A stretch of DNA of 64,000 bases, taken from Tubulanus polymorphus. Taxonomy: Eukaryota; Nemertea; Palaeonemertea; Tubulaniformes; Tubulanidae. The stretch is taken from the NCBI RefSeq assembly GCF_964204645.1, contig NC_134031.1:7726501-7790500 (forward strand). The letters are read 5' to 3'. Shown here one piece after another: positions 26,001 to 41,000 of this stretch. A program made the position numbers and the translations under genes. Positions within the stretch are counted from its first letter, which is position 1. Each line of letters starts with the position of its first letter. The notes beneath the pieces were generated by a model that saw only the letters and a program-made list of their open reading frames with translations, made no database searches and had not been told where the DNA came from.

Positions 26001-29000
26001 GCCAGTTCTGATTTTACTTTTGAAGTGTGAAATAGACATTGGCTTGCAAGCTTTCTGCCAATTTTTCAACTTGACGAACCAGTGATGAGTCGATCGTGAT
26101 TATCATATGCGAATTTGTTGAATTATTCTTATTTGTGTGTTTTTTTATTTTGCAGATGAAAAAGCAGACGAGAGCATTCACCCCTCCAACCGCACCCAAA
26201 AGAACAAAAAATGACATTCCGATTCCATCTGATAATTGTGATATTGGATTAATTGAAGACATAGCTAGCCTTAATGCCAATGAAAAGTATAAATTATTAC
26301 GGAAACACTTCGTTCCTGGTGAAAATTACAATTTCCCGACGACTCTATACCAAAATAAGAACAGGAGGTTTAGTGTAGATTGGCTAATTAAAAAGCAATA
26401 TGCAGGCCTGGTATATTCAAAGGCCAAAGAAGGCGGGTATTGTATATATTGTTGTCTGTTTGGGTCAAGTGATCTCGGAATACTACCTACATCTCCATTG
26501 ACGGATATGAAACACGCCCATGCTCGATTAGGGGCTCATTACGGAACTGATAAAAAGGAACAAAAAAAAACTCACCTTGAGGCACGTGAAAAGGCATTGC
26601 AGTTTCTAAATGTACATGAAAACAAGCAAAAAACTGTCGTGGAGCTGAGTAATAAGAATGCTTTAGAAAAGATAGAAAGAAACCGTACTGTCTTATCATC
26701 CGTGATAAAAACTGTCTTACTTTGTGGTAGACAGAATATAGCACTGCGGGGCCATCGAGATGATTCCCGACACATAAGTGATCCTGATATAAATTCCGGA
26801 AATTTCCAGGCATTAATTGATTTCCGTATGGATGCTGGGGATTCTGTTCTCTCGGATTACCTTGCCACCGGACCAAAAAATGCCACATACCGTTCAAAAA
26901 CAATCCAGAACAGTATAATCCTGGCCATTGGCGATAACATTGTCGGAGATTTGATTAATGAAATCAAAAGCTCACAATTTTACTCTATATCAGCTGACGA
27001 AAAAGCGGACACTTCACACAGTGAACAACTAAGTGTGGTTGTGCGATTTGTTGATTGCAACAAAGATATCAGAGAGGTTTTTCTTGGCTTTGTCGAAGTA
27101 TCAAGTGATACAACTGGATTGGGATTGTCTTCAATAATTAAGAAAACCCTTGAAGCTTGGGGTTTGTCCCTCGAAAACTGTAGGGGTCAAACATATGATG
27201 GCGCTGGTGGAATGGCTGGCGCTCAAAGCGGATGTGCTGCTCGAATAATTGCTGATTTTCCACTTGCAGTGTACACTCACTGCTACAGTCATTGCTTGAA
27301 CTTGATTCTCAACGACTGTGCTAAAAGCACATTAGTTAGAAATATGGTGGACTGTGCAGAAAAAGTCTATAAATTCTTCGACAATAGCCCCAAAAGAACA
27401 GATTATTTGGAAAATGTGATCAAAGAGGTATGCCCTTCAACGAAACAGAGACTGAAACAAATGTGTAGGACCCGTTTTGTTGAGCGACACGATGCATTCG
27501 AGGTTTTTGTTGAGCTCTATCCAGCGATTGAAAGATGTTTCAGCGATATGTCAACCTCACAGAATTTCAACCGTGAAACCACCAGTGATGCCACGACGCT
27601 TTTGGCAGCTATAACACAATTCCAGTTCATTGTGACCCTGATTACTGTCAAAAACTGTATGGGCTATACAAAAGGGCTTTCAAAAAAGCTTCAAGGCAGA
27701 TCTGAAGATATCTTGTCAGCATACAACAGCATTGAAATTGTTAAGGCAACTATCAAATCGGTTCGTTCAGATATAAATGCAGTATTTAGTAGCTGGTTTG
27801 AGGAGATTACAAATTTGGCAGCACAGAATGGCATAGCACCATCAAAACCACGTACCTGCAACCGTCAAAACTCAGCGTGGAAATTATCCTGCTGATACAC
27901 CTGAAGAATATTATAGGAGAACTCTTGTTATTCCATACATAGATGGTCTTATCAGTGGACTAGAAACCAGATTCTCTACATTGAGTGTCATTGCTTCAGA
28001 GCCACTGAAGTTAATTCCAACAAATGTGCAGAATACCACACTTAATGATCTGAAATCGTTCATCAATCAGTACAAACAAGATTTGCCATCCCCATGCGGT
28101 ATAAGTTCCGAACTCCTCCTCTGGAAAACTCATTGTTCTCAAGTCATTGCTAATCTAGGGAAAGATGACAAGAAACCCAATACTGCAGCTCAGGCATTGA
28201 AATTATGTAATGAGGACGACTTTCCAAATATCTTTATGATGCTGAAACTAGTTTGCACATTAGGTGTGACAAGCTGTGAGTATGAGCGGGCAAACTCTGA
28301 ACTTGGACTACTCAAAACATATTTGAGAAGCACCATGACCCAGTCCAGAATGAATGGTTTAGCATTGATGCATGTCCATTATGGACTTACCTCTAAAGAA
28401 GGCTTTATCGACCGGGTAATAGCAACATTCAGCAGACAAAATGCCAGGAGAATGGTTTTAAATAATATAATTGATGATTGACTTGATTTATTTCAAACCA
28501 TTGATGATAAGTTTCAAATATAGTAGTTTATTGTATCCATTGAATATTTTACCGGTGATTAGCATAAATTGCTTTTGATAAAGGAACACTGATGTAAGTT
28601 GTTTTTGTGCGGTTTTATGTATTTGTGCAATTTTAAATATGTTTATAAATCTATTCATCTGTAATGTAACCTGCTGATAAGGACTTAAAGAAGTGCAATA
28701 CATTCTTCTTTGTGTTGCCTTAGTCTATACATTATTAAGGTCGTTAATTAACTTGTGCAAATGTAAAAATGTTTTTGTTTTAAAATTTGGATAGTTTTAC
28801 TTTAATCTGATTGATTTTGACTAACTACTCAAAGTTATGCAATGTACAAGTAAATTTAATTAATCAGTGCAAATATAAATATGTTTTGTTTCAAAATCTG
28901 ATAGATAATCTATGATTAATCTGTATTAAATGGAAATATTGAAGGTAACTGCTGATAAAAAGAAAAGAAGTGCAATGTATCCTTCTTTGTGTTGCCTAGA

Positions 29001-32000
29001 TTAGAAAGTATTATTATGGTCATCTATTAACCTGTGCAAATGTAAATATGTTTTTGTTTTTAAATTTGGATAGTTCTTTATCTGATTGATATTCTATTAT
29101 TTTAATAGTGTAACTCAAATTTTATAATTGATACAAGTACATTATTAACATGTGCAAGTGTAAATATTTTGTTTTAAATGTGAATAGTTTTACCAGTTTT
29201 ACTTATCTGATTGATTTGAATAGACTTAGTCAAATTCCATGATACCAGTGTTAGTTTCTTTCTACATCTGATAAGTATGATTTAGGCATTTATATCTAAG
29301 GAGTATATTTTTCTCAATATGTTTCAGGGTTTTACCTTCACTTCTTTAACCTCCAGACTGCCCTAAAATGGACACGAGGGCCCCAATTTCCCCCAATGTT
29401 TCAGGGCTTTCCCTTCATATATATGACCATATAACCAATCATCTTTGACCTGAGAAGTGCCCTAGAATGCATCCTGTGGGCCCTAATTTTCAAAATTTTC
29501 TGGGGGGAGAACCCATGAACGCATGAATGGCGGCGTGAGTCTCGCGAGGCTCACCCGTCAACACCTTAAGTGCCATATCTTGAAACGAACCAACCCTGGT
29601 AAAATTGTCCAGGATTGACGTCATGGCCACCAAACCGGACTTAGGCAAACGAATACCCGACTGTGCTGTAACAGTATCCGGGCTGATCAAAGTATAATCA
29701 GCATCCAGGCAGTTATGACTGTGATCCACAGCACCTGGAGTTGCGTAATACGCCGAGCGAAATGCGCCTATAGGTGGATCGGTTGAACTAAAATATTTCC
29801 CAGATTTCATACCCCGTTCTGGAGGGGGAAATGAAAATGTTCCAGGCCGACATTCACCCCATAATTGCGTATCCAATCGAGCCCATTCTCTCGAAACCGC
29901 TGACGATTCCCGTAAAACGTTAAGATCGGAGTCCGGAGGGCGATAAGCTTCCATTGACTCACCGACCAGAGGAGCTGCTGTGGGCTTAGCGCGAGTTGCC
30001 CCGTGCTTGACAAAGAACTCACTTATCATCGCTCTAAATGGCATGTCCCCCGCTGGTTCGGATAAAACTGAACGGGACGGAGATACATTGCGAGCCAGGG
30101 AAGCCCCCATCGTCTGGGGCAACCCACAATTGCTTGCGACAGGAACGACCCCAGAAGGAATTGCCGCTTCTGGGACCGGATCCTCATTGAAATCAGACCC
30201 TACCGCAGCATCCAGGAATTCAGAGTCAGAATTCCGAAAAACTGAGTGGGCTGGCAAACTTCTAACCGGACAATCAGGAATAGGCTTACCTGTTGTAGAA
30301 GTTGCAGCGACTTGTTGCGACGAAGATAACAAGTTTAAAATTTTCTCCTCAAATACATGGAAATCCTTCTGAGTCAGGTATTTTCTAGTATCCCGACGAT
30401 CATGCCGACTTCGGTGACGGTCCCTCGAACGGGATCGCAACCTACTAGAAGAATCGCTTTCATTGCTAACCGACGTCGACGAACGATGAGAAGACCGACG
30501 GCGAAACTTCCGACAATAACGATCGTAGTCCCTCTCGCGATCAAACCTTGATCTGCGAGAAGATCTTGCTCGTTTATTATCTAGTGGGAGAGCGAGCTCT
30601 ATCCCCGGAGCGACGATCAGAATCAGACGATGAACGTACCGGATGTTTTGAACCGGACGACGTCTGGACCGGACCGGTGGCCGAACCGGACCGGACCGAT
30701 GCCCGACCCGGACCGGTACCGACCGAACCGGTGCAGGCCGTTCGCGACTACCACGGCGCGCGCTCGGTTCCGAACATGTAGTCTGAACCGGCCAAACCGG
30801 CCGAACGACCAGAGACCGGTGAATGACCGGAGACCGGTGAACCAGCGTTCCTCCCCGGTGAACGGAGTTGGGAAGCCGATCGTACCTGAACGACCGGCGA
30901 CCGCTCCGCTTTACGATAAGAAACAGGATTAGAAACGTCGGTTGGCACATCGGCCGAAACCGACGAATCCCTGCTAACTCGACGACGATCTCTTAGTTTA
31001 AGAGCCTTATCGGCCCGAAGCCAAAGGTCCTCGGACCACACGACGCAAATCTTGCAAGGATTGCTCCTTGCACATATTTGACCGGATTTGCGCCTGCACG
31101 ACGCACATGAATCGTGGTTGTCCCAGGCGCCAAACAAATGCCCGCATCCCTCCCCGCCACGATGCTGACCCTTAGGAGGGGGTGGCATAATTATCCTGTT
31201 ACAAATCAAAACAATTCAATTCAATCAAATTATATTTGTAAATAAAATTCTTACGGAAAAAAAGAAACCAGGGATAACCCCCAAACCGAACGGACTCACC
31301 GTTATGAGAGTGAAAACTCCCTAATATCCTAATTCCCAGATTTTTACGGCGAAAAAATCCAACGCGTTCTACTGCGAGAACGCCAAGAACAAAGATGGCG
31401 GATTTCGCCGGTGGCTAAATGCAATACCGCAGGGCCGGGTCGTATAGAAAAACCATTGGCGATAAATCCAAATTTAGAAAATATTGGCAAAAACCATAGG
31501 AAAGGGTACAGTACTCGACGGAAATACATGTATTTGTAATTCATAAGTAGGAATCTACGGACACCATGCTGACTTGGTGGAATGCGTATACACAAGAACA
31601 CATAGAAAAAAAAAGTATCAGGGAATTCATACGATAGTTGACTCTAAAAAAAATTTCGACTAATTCATCTAATTGCATTAGAAATTTGCAAAAGATAATG
31701 GCATATTATTATTTGTGAAAAGTGACGCATGAAAAAATAAACTTCAATATTGGCTGTTTGATATGCATGATTTAATAACAGATAAACCAGCATTTGTGGC
31801 TAGTTCATAGAACAGCATTAGCGCATATGGCTCTTACCAGTTTTCCATCACTGTCATTGGAACTATCGGTCGGTTGTTCAGCTGACGCCGTGCCCACGGT
31901 GCCTTTCGTTTGAATGATCGACGGAGCAGAACCACCTCTATGAGTTACATTAGGCGTGATATAGTGAAATGCACTGCGTTTGTGTCCGATGGACAATGTG

Positions 32001-35000
32001 TCAAATGATGAACCTGAATTGAACGAACGAGATGTCAAAATGAGAGATATTCAATGCCGCCTGGTGACCAAATGCAGAAACAGATGACCATTCCAATAGG
32101 CTGAGGGTCGAATCATGAATCATTCTAAAACCCATTTATGGTAAACAAAACTAGGGGTCCAGGGACACCATGCCCACTTGGGAAGTGGTTCCAAATGCTC
32201 AACAATCTAACAATTTCAATATTCAACGCCCCCTGGTGACCATATACAGAATCCAATGACCTTGAAACTCACCACAATCATAGAACATGTCAGCAGCTAC
32301 GATTTTGTAATTGATTGTGATAACAAAATATGCCTCGTTACCACTTTAATATGGAAATACTAAGTTATTCTACAACGCCCCCTGGTGACCATATTCAAAA
32401 CCCAATGACCTTGAAACTCACCACAATCATAGAACATGTCACGAACTATAACTTTGTAATTGATCATGGTAACAAAATATGCCTAGGTACCACTTTAATA
32501 AGGAAATACTAAGTTATTCTACTATTCAACGCCCCCTGGTGACCATATAGAATAACTAATGGCCTTAAAACTTGCCACAATCATAGATGGTGTCATGAGC
32601 TACAACTTTGCAATTGATTTTGGTTACAAAATATGCATTGATACGAATATAATATAGAAATACTAAGATATTACATTATTCAACGCCCCCTGGTGGCCAT
32701 ATACAAAAACCAATGACCTTGAAGCTCACCACAATCATAGAACACGTTATGAGCTACAACTTTCTAAACGATTGTGGTAACAAAATACGCTTAGGTATCA
32801 ATATAATGTGGAAAAACTTTTTCCCACTTACGAATGAGTACTGCTGACACCAAGATGGCCGCCAATTGCGTCATAATTGGCTGATGAAAAATACCTGTCT
32901 CAGGTATAAAACATCCCTTTCCAAAGAATACCCATCACAAATTGCAATGAGAAATGATAAACCAGTAGGAAGCTACAGGACTCAGAATTTGGGCCAAAAT
33001 TAACATTTTTGGGCACTAAAAAGGTCATAGGACGGCCATCTTGAGTCCGATCAACCCAATTTTTGTTATGCTAATGGGCCCTGGGGGAATTCACATATAT
33101 CCGAAAGATCAAGGTAATTGATCAAAGCGTCTTCAAAATTTCCCTCAAAAAGTTCAAAAATGTGTAAAAAGTGCTGATTTTGGCGAACAACAATGGCTGC
33201 CAGTCGGCCATCTTGAATCTGACTGGATGACAAAATAACTGGATTCCGTCTACGGACGGACGGATGACGAAAGTGAACGCAATAGCCCGCTGGGACTAAA
33301 GTCCCAAGTGGGCTAAAAACGTGAGCATCTCAATGAGAATTCATGCATAAATATATATAATAATTAATATACATTGTATGAAGCAGAATTTACTATAATT
33401 CTAATTCCCCAATGCAGTAATGTGGGACATTGTCGCGATATGGTTGATACATACGTTGTCTGAATCTGAAGTCGATCGTTTGGTAGATTTTCGCGCTCGG
33501 ATCTTTCCGCGGATCATATCCGTGTCGAATCCACATCATTCTCCATGGTCCGGTGCACATGAAGTATGATACCAATGGCATGATAAACTTCATGAATGTT
33601 TTATCCTCTTTCATATGGTAACACAACGAGTTCTTCGACCAAATTGGTCTCTTTTCGAACATCTGGAAAATGCATACAAAAAAGCAAATGATGCAGTGAT
33701 TTTTACTGCGCGTTAATAGTATAGAGGTGCCATTTGGACATTTTCGAGTTTATATCCATTTTGAGTATTTTTAAACTTTCCTAACTAGGGATGGCCATTA
33801 AGGAAGTGGTTTGAAATAGTCAACAACCAAACTTCAATATTCAACATCCTCTCCTGAATATGTAAAGAAAACTCACCAGTCATATAACGTGTCACAAGCT
33901 ACAATTTTGGAATGGATTGAGGCAACAAAATATGCCTAGACTTAAGTGGGCTAAAAATCTCAACAGTGATTTAGAATAATATGGACATTAGTTTAGGATG
34001 AAATTGGCATTGAGATAAAATTCAAAATATTAGCCTTTGTCATTTCAACATAGTTACACCGTCAATATATCAGTATATGGATATCAAGTCAGAACAATAT
34101 CCCAAATGGGGCCTCATATTTGGGTCTACTAAACATTCTGAAAAATAGGACATCAACCCTTTAGCACCAAGAAAATTCATAGCATCGTTACCGTATTCAC
34201 TAGGAAATTTCGCAACTAAAACAAATCAATATACTCCAAGCCACAGTGGAATCCGCGATTGCCAGTCAAATGCAGTCCTCAGTAGTCTAAGAACCGAAAA
34301 AGAAATTCAGGGCGGCCACTTGTTTTTCCCCTGACTATTCCCTGACATGCAAATTGTTTTCCCTGACTTGATCTGCTAAGAATCCAATCAATTAGCCCTG
34401 TCAAATATGTAAGACAGCAGAAACTGTTTGATTTTACACACAATCTAACAATCTCAACAAATTTCCCGGACTTCCCAGATTTTTAGTTTTTTTTTGTTCC
34501 AAAACTCCCTGCCTTTTTTTAGTAAAGAAATTTCCCTGACTTTACCCTGATTTCCAGGTAAGTGGCCAATGTTAAGTAGTAAATGTTTGGTAACTTACAG
34601 CTTTAGCTCTTTCAACAGCAGCCTCAGCCTTTTCCCTCATGATTGACCTTATTTTATCCCACGCTTCTGGTATTGGTTCCATCGGTATCGTCTTATCCAC
34701 ATGATACACCAGCTGAGTGTAGTGAGATCTTTTGTGTCGAGCTGCAATCAGAACCTTACATTATAAAAATTGAAGCTAAACACAAACAATGGCATATAAT
34801 GGTGTACTCTGATTATCCACCAACATTGGACAAAATAAGTTTTAGTCTAGTGAATTATCAAACAACTAGGGGTCCAGGGACATCTGCCCTCTTGGTGGAA
34901 TGCAGCGCTTGAAAAATCTGGCAATTTCGATATCAGAGACTGCCTGGTGAACATCTACAGAAACCAATGACCTTGAAACTTATGACAATCATAGAACATG

Positions 35001-38000
35001 CAGGGCTGCCAACCTCTAAAATGTACTATCAGTTTTTCTTATTAACATTTCATTGAAATATGAAAGAAAATGTTCAAATTAGTCAGTAATCATCAGTAAG
35101 ACCTTCAGTAACACCTTTCTGTATGCATCAAACAAATCTAATCAGTATCTCTTACCATAAAAGAGTAACAAATACTGAAAATCAGGAACAGTTTACAGCT
35201 CTGAACATGTCATGATCTACATTTTCATAATTGATTGTAGTTATATGATATGTATGGTACCAATTCATATTATTCAACACCCCCTGGTGAACATATATAG
35301 ATAAAACTGACCTTGAAATTCACCATAATCAAAGAGTGCGTCAGACATAAGCCAACAATTGTGGTAACAAAACATGCCTAGTTACCAATAATACAAAATG
35401 TTGTTCCATTACTTAACGCCCCCGGGAAACATGTACAGTGTAACTCGCTTAATTCGGATCGGTTTTATTCGGATGGTCACTTATTTCCCACTAAATTCCA
35501 GTTCCCTCTAGGTTATTTCTATCAAAAATGAGAGAACATAATACGGATTTCATTTAATTCGGCCAGAATTTTGCAGACCAAGGCGATCCAAATTAAGTGA
35601 GTTGTACTGTACAACTAGGGGTCCAGGAACACCAAGCCCACTTTGGAAGTGGTTTCAAATACTCAACAATCAGACAATTTCAATTTTCAACACCTTGGTA
35701 AACATCTGAAACAAATGACATTGAAACTTACCACAATCTGAACACGTGTCATGAGCGACAATTTTACAATTGATTGAGGTAACGAAATATGCATAGGTAC
35801 CAATATACATAGAAATATAGCTGCAAAGCTATAACAGGTTTTCTGCAAAGCCATTCAGGATGATAGGAATTGTAGAAAATGTAAATATCGATACATAGAA
35901 TAAAATGCATTGACAGATACGAATGAGAACAACAATGGCTGCCAGCCGGTCATCTTGATTCTGACAGGGCCAGTTTCTGTTTCTGTGAAGAAACAGAAAA
36001 CCCTAAAAATTGGATTTACTTCAACATACAACTCACCCTGATGGGAACAAAAAATTGGGTAACCCTTATTCCATGTACGGAAATGGGTCCTAAAACAATG
36101 CTGACAATTGTTTATCAATAGTGTTAGTTTAAATCTGTTGATTTTCTGAATTCTTAATAGTAGCAACAGGAAACTTGTGGCAGAAAACCCTTAAAAACAA
36201 TTTTTGCAACTGACAGAGACTAACTTCATACCCTCACTGACGATCACCCCGCTCTTGATTTAAGCACCTATTTGTGACCAGTTGCAATGGATGCACTGTA
36301 GGCCTAAATGGTTTGAAATTGGCCTAAGCCGACCTTTAGTTGAAGTGAAGACAGAAAATAAATTCACATACAAATACAAAAACTTCATCATAAAAGATAC
36401 TAACCAACACCGATCAAATTCTTATTTTTCACACCGTACTTGTTCTCCATTGAGTCACCACGAGACTTCGGCTCAGGTCTATACATGTACTGCGAGGGAG
36501 TGTCACACCTATCATAAGAATATATTGAAAATAAATAATTATTCTCCTACATATATCGCCTTTTGAAAAATATCAATTCATTTATACACATTTGATAAAT
36601 GGAGGAATGGAGCAAAACTCAAACTGAGAGGAAACGTTACTGGCTGGAGAATAGAATAAAAGATTTTTGAAAAGGAATTAGGAATACAATGTTTCCATGT
36701 CTAATATAAGTAGCTAAATCCAAAAGATCTCTCCAATATAGGGACATAATACGTTTTAACTGGTTAAGCCCCTATGACATACGCTACCAAAATCATTCTC
36801 AAATCTGTATGACGCAAATTGCACACATCAATTTTTGTTAAATACTGTACACCCGCAATTGAATTAGTATTTTGATCAAGGCCAGGAATCCCCATTACCA
36901 AAACAGCCGCGATCACACAAGCGTTTTTGACTTATGCCAAATCTGATCATGGCTATCCCCCTACTGGTGCTGTATAGACATGTTTACCATATGCAGACGA
37001 TCAAAATAGCGGTCCAAAGACACTCAGAAAATTTTCTAGACCTATGCCTATTTTTGTTTTTTTCAAAATCTCATTATTTTAGTTATGACTGAAAACTTTT
37101 CTATGCGGCTCATAAGGTATAAGTGGTGCGTGCAGCTCTTTGTTATAATTATTGAACTTTCAGGTACAGTTGGGCCATACCTCAATGAAATCTAGACATT
37201 TCTATGAGTAATTTTTCCCACAATTTGACGAGATCTATTTAAAATGATTTAAACATTTCTGAATTACAAAATTCTTCACTGAATTATGTCCTAGAACAAA
37301 GGATCGCATTTTCTTATTACGTCCTTTACTGGACGGTTTAGTTGAGGAGTAAATCAAAAAGAAGATATCTACCTGGAGAAAAACTGTGGGGGAAGATAAA
37401 GTGTTGTCGGCTTCTGAAGCCAACTCGAATGTTCTACTCTTTTGATGATAAGCTGGTCACGTAGTGATTTATAGCTGTTGTCACCAGTCCTGGTCATTGG
37501 CATATACTGGAAATCTAACAACCCTAAAATGATAAATAAACACAAAATCTAGGGCTCCAGGGACACCATGCCCACTTGGGAAGTGGTTTCCAATGCTCAA
37601 CAATCTACAATTTCAATATTCAACGCCCCCTGGTGACCATATACAAAAACCAATGACCTTGAAACTGACTACAATCATAGAATATGTCAGCAGCTACGAT
37701 TTTGTAATGGATTGTGATAACAAAATATGCCTTGTTACCAATTTGATATGGAAATACTAAGTAATTCTACTATTCAATGCCCCCTGGTGATCATATGCAA
37801 AACCCAATGACCTAGAAACTCACCACAATAATAGAACATGTCATAAACTACAACTTTGCAATTGATCATGCTAACAAAATATTCCTAGGTACCAATCTAA
37901 TAAGGAAATACTAAGTTATTCTACTATTCAATCCCCCTGGTGACCATATAGAATAACTAATGTCCTTAAAACTCACAACAATCATAGACAATGTCATGAG

Positions 38001-41000
38001 CTACAACTTTGCAATTGATTGTGGTATTATGGTCACGGCCCCGTGGGGGATTCAAATATATACGAAAGATCAAGGTAATTGATTTAAGCGTCTTCAAAAT
38101 TTCCCTCAAAAAGTGTAAAGTGCTGATTTTGACGAACAACAATGGCTGCTAGTCGGCCATCTCGATTCTGGCAGGGCCAGTTTTGGGCTGAAGATGTGTC
38201 TAGGGTAGATACATATATAGACTGAATATCAAGACATTACCTTGAAGCGTCTTCAAAACTTCCCAAAATAACTGGATTCCGTCTACGGAACACAATCGCA
38301 CGCAAGAAATAGTGGAAACCGTCCAAACAATATCAACAAATTTCCCTGTCTTTACCTGGATTTTCAGCCTTATTCTACAAAACTCCCTGAGTATTCCCCG
38401 ACTTTTTGATTTCTAGTAGGTAATGGATAAACTGTTAAATCAATTTATTGTTTATGACTGCCACCTGCATTGAACTGACTTTTTCAATTCACTGCTTTTA
38501 CTGCTCAACCCTGAAAATAATCTCTGCATTTATCAGAAGTTTTTTGATCATCAATCTGATCACTGGAACCAGTTGCAGTCACCGCTTAAGAACTAAAACC
38601 AAGGGCCAGTTTTATAGACTGGTATTATCTTTAACCTGGTGGTTAACTGAATTAAAACTGAATTGAGCTAAGCCCTAGGTTAAAGGTAGTACCAGTCTAT
38701 AATATAACCGGCCCAACAGTATATCTACAATCAGCTTAGTTTTATAGCTTATCTAACAACCTTAGACCAAGTTTTCTAAAACTAGATTTAAGGCTACTTT
38801 TGAACATAAGTCACATCCGTGCACCTGGGCCCAGAAGATGTTTTTGGTGGCATAACCAAACTCAGAAATTGAGGCCAGTCTTCAGATTCAAATCGACTTT
38901 TTATCTAGATTAACACAAGGCTCAAGATTCAGACAAGTCCATTAGGAGGCTAAAAACTGAAATATTATCTTAAACTTCTTTTATTTTTCGAACTGAACCG
39001 TAAGAACAAGGCTTCCAGTTTCGGCGGAAATGATTTTTTTACCTTGGTAACGATAAGTGACATTCAGCGTTCCACATATAACCGCTGTATATTCATATTC
39101 TCCATTCGCTTTCTTTTTACGTTTCACTTTCATCAGTAAATTAGTCGATGGATTTCGTTCAGCCCAGCACGAGTTGCAGTAAACATCTTTAGGTCGCCAC
39201 TTGAGTTCCATTCGCTGGGACGGAGATCTATATGTCTAAAATCGAAATATGATCTTAATCATCATCAATAGCGGTAAACAGATGATTGTTACTCAATGGT
39301 TAGGTCTAGTGTATCTTCACGATCTTTTTACACACTGATATCCACCTATATGAGCTGATTCTACTGTTATTATATTAGCTGAAAACAATTATTAATTTTA
39401 CTAACTATTAATTCAATTTAATCTACAAATGTGGGATTTTACATTTTTATCAATTCATCGCGTATATTGTGATACAGGGGAGTCACTTTAATTTGACTGT
39501 CCTTTTTCCCTGACATGCCATTGTTTTCCTTGACTTGATCTGCTAAGAATGCAATCAATTAACACAGTCAAATAAGACATAAGCGAACTGTTTGAATTTA
39601 CGCGCGATATAGCAATCTCAGTGAATTTTCCAAATATTACCCTGATTTTTAGCTTTAGAAGGGCCATATACAAAATTCCGCCTTTTTAAAAAGAAGTATC
39701 CCTAATTACCAGGTAAGTGGCCACCCTGTGATTCATGATTCCCAATGACTTTGCCCTCAAAATGAGGGTCGAAATTAACCTTATAATGAGCACTTTCGCC
39801 CTAGACGTTGTTTGAGGAACGACGGCTAGGTACTAGACTAACTTTGCCCCAAAAATATTTTTCAAGCATCTACACCATTAGCACCTTATAACATTACAAC
39901 AAAGAAATGAGTTTTTTAGGGTTTTTTTAAGTGAAAAATATTTTCTCTGATATCGTCACAGAAGGAAAATTCATGGTTGTTGCTTCAACGTCAAACAAAA
40001 AACAGAGCATTGTGAAAAAGAAAAATACGTTTTTAAGTAGGGGAGGTGAATAGCTTGTCAAAATGAAGGGACAAGTTGTCCGTAATTTGGTACGAGACGA
40101 GTTGACGACCTGCGCTACTGTGCCAGCCGATGATAATAATCAATGAGCTTGAAACTCACTACAACCATATAGTCATGACCTACAACTTTGCAATTGGTCT
40201 AGGTATAGTCTGAATACCAGTCGTTGTTTCCGGTTCCCTGCAACGTCTGACGCTAAAGTATCATAGAAAGGTTAACTCCCGTTAATTGCAATGCAACAAC
40301 TGATTTTAGTATCAAATCAAACCTTTATACTCAAATAAATCAATTTTCTATCTTGTTGACATAGAAAACGAGCTTTATAATAATATTTTTGATGATTTAA
40401 ATCGCGAACCGTAGAATTTATTCATATTTGATTTGAATTGATTGCCACAATCGAGATTTCCAATACGGACTAAATTAATAACATATGAAAATTCAATATA
40501 TCTCTCTAAAATAACTGTAAATGTTATTTTTTGTTGATAAAACGCATAAATTTTGGTAAATTTTATCTTAAGAATTTGAAACAAGAATAATATCTGCATT
40601 GGCATCAATGTCAGTCCAAGTTCAAGTCTGAATCCGTAATTTACACTCCCATCATGCAACACGAGAAACTGTCATATTTGTTATGTTGCTTCACTTCAAC
40701 TATTTTTTGAGGCGACTAGGCAAAAGTTTTGAGTTACTACGATCGTCAAAAGCTACTTCGGATTACAAATTTATGCACACACAATAGTCAACTTCCACCT
40801 GATTACAGAACAGTCAGTTTGAGGTAAGCTGATGGTGTTTTAAGGGGTGAAATAAACGCTCAAAGCCTCATCCCTCAAAATGCGGGACGAAAATTGACCT
40901 TATATGAGCACTTTTGCCCTAGAGGTTGTTTGTGGAATGACGGCTAGGTACTAGACTAGTCTAGGTAAGTCTATAGGGTCTACGTCTTCTAGGTTTCGCA

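Larger units (their letters stand above)
25524..29514 (+). mobile_element. hAT (Tip100/ZMYM-like) DNA transposon inside the DIRS gag, right end lost
   Basis: The left end CAGTGGCGGATTTAGGGGGG is a classic hAT-Tip100 terminus. The element carries a transposase on + (26156-28481). The right side (about 29330-29514) has the usual subterminal 'aaaattttctggggggagaa' words, but the terminal inverted repeat is missing: DIRS gag sequence resumes at about 29515 without it. No 8-bp target duplication joins the two flanks, which points to a deletion across the right junction that also took part of gag. Confidence 0.85.
22147..31525 (-). mobile_element. DIRS-type tyrosine-recombinase retrotransposon in gtf3c5 intron 7, carrying a nested hAT
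   Basis: The element reads on - as gag, then reverse transcriptase/RNase H, then tyrosine recombinase. It has inverted terminal repeats (22191-22313 against 31391-31510) and an internal complementary region (about 22374-22455) that joins the complements of both outer ends, which is the diagnostic DIRS1 architecture. Without the hAT insertion (25524 to about 29514) it is near 5.4 kb, the usual DIRS size. DIRS elements integrate by recombinase without target duplication; the two ends share only an AAAT/ATTT overlap. Several frames are broken, so this copy looks inactive. It lies in the same orientation as gtf3c5. Confidence 0.9.

Noticed and set aside
26014-26280. Frames on - opposite the hAT transposase start
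   Set aside because: Shadow of the transposase gene on +, which has family motifs.
31805-32038. Independent small gene of 77 codons
   Set aside because: It is gtf3c5 exon 7 with intron read-through on both sides; the exon borders explain it.
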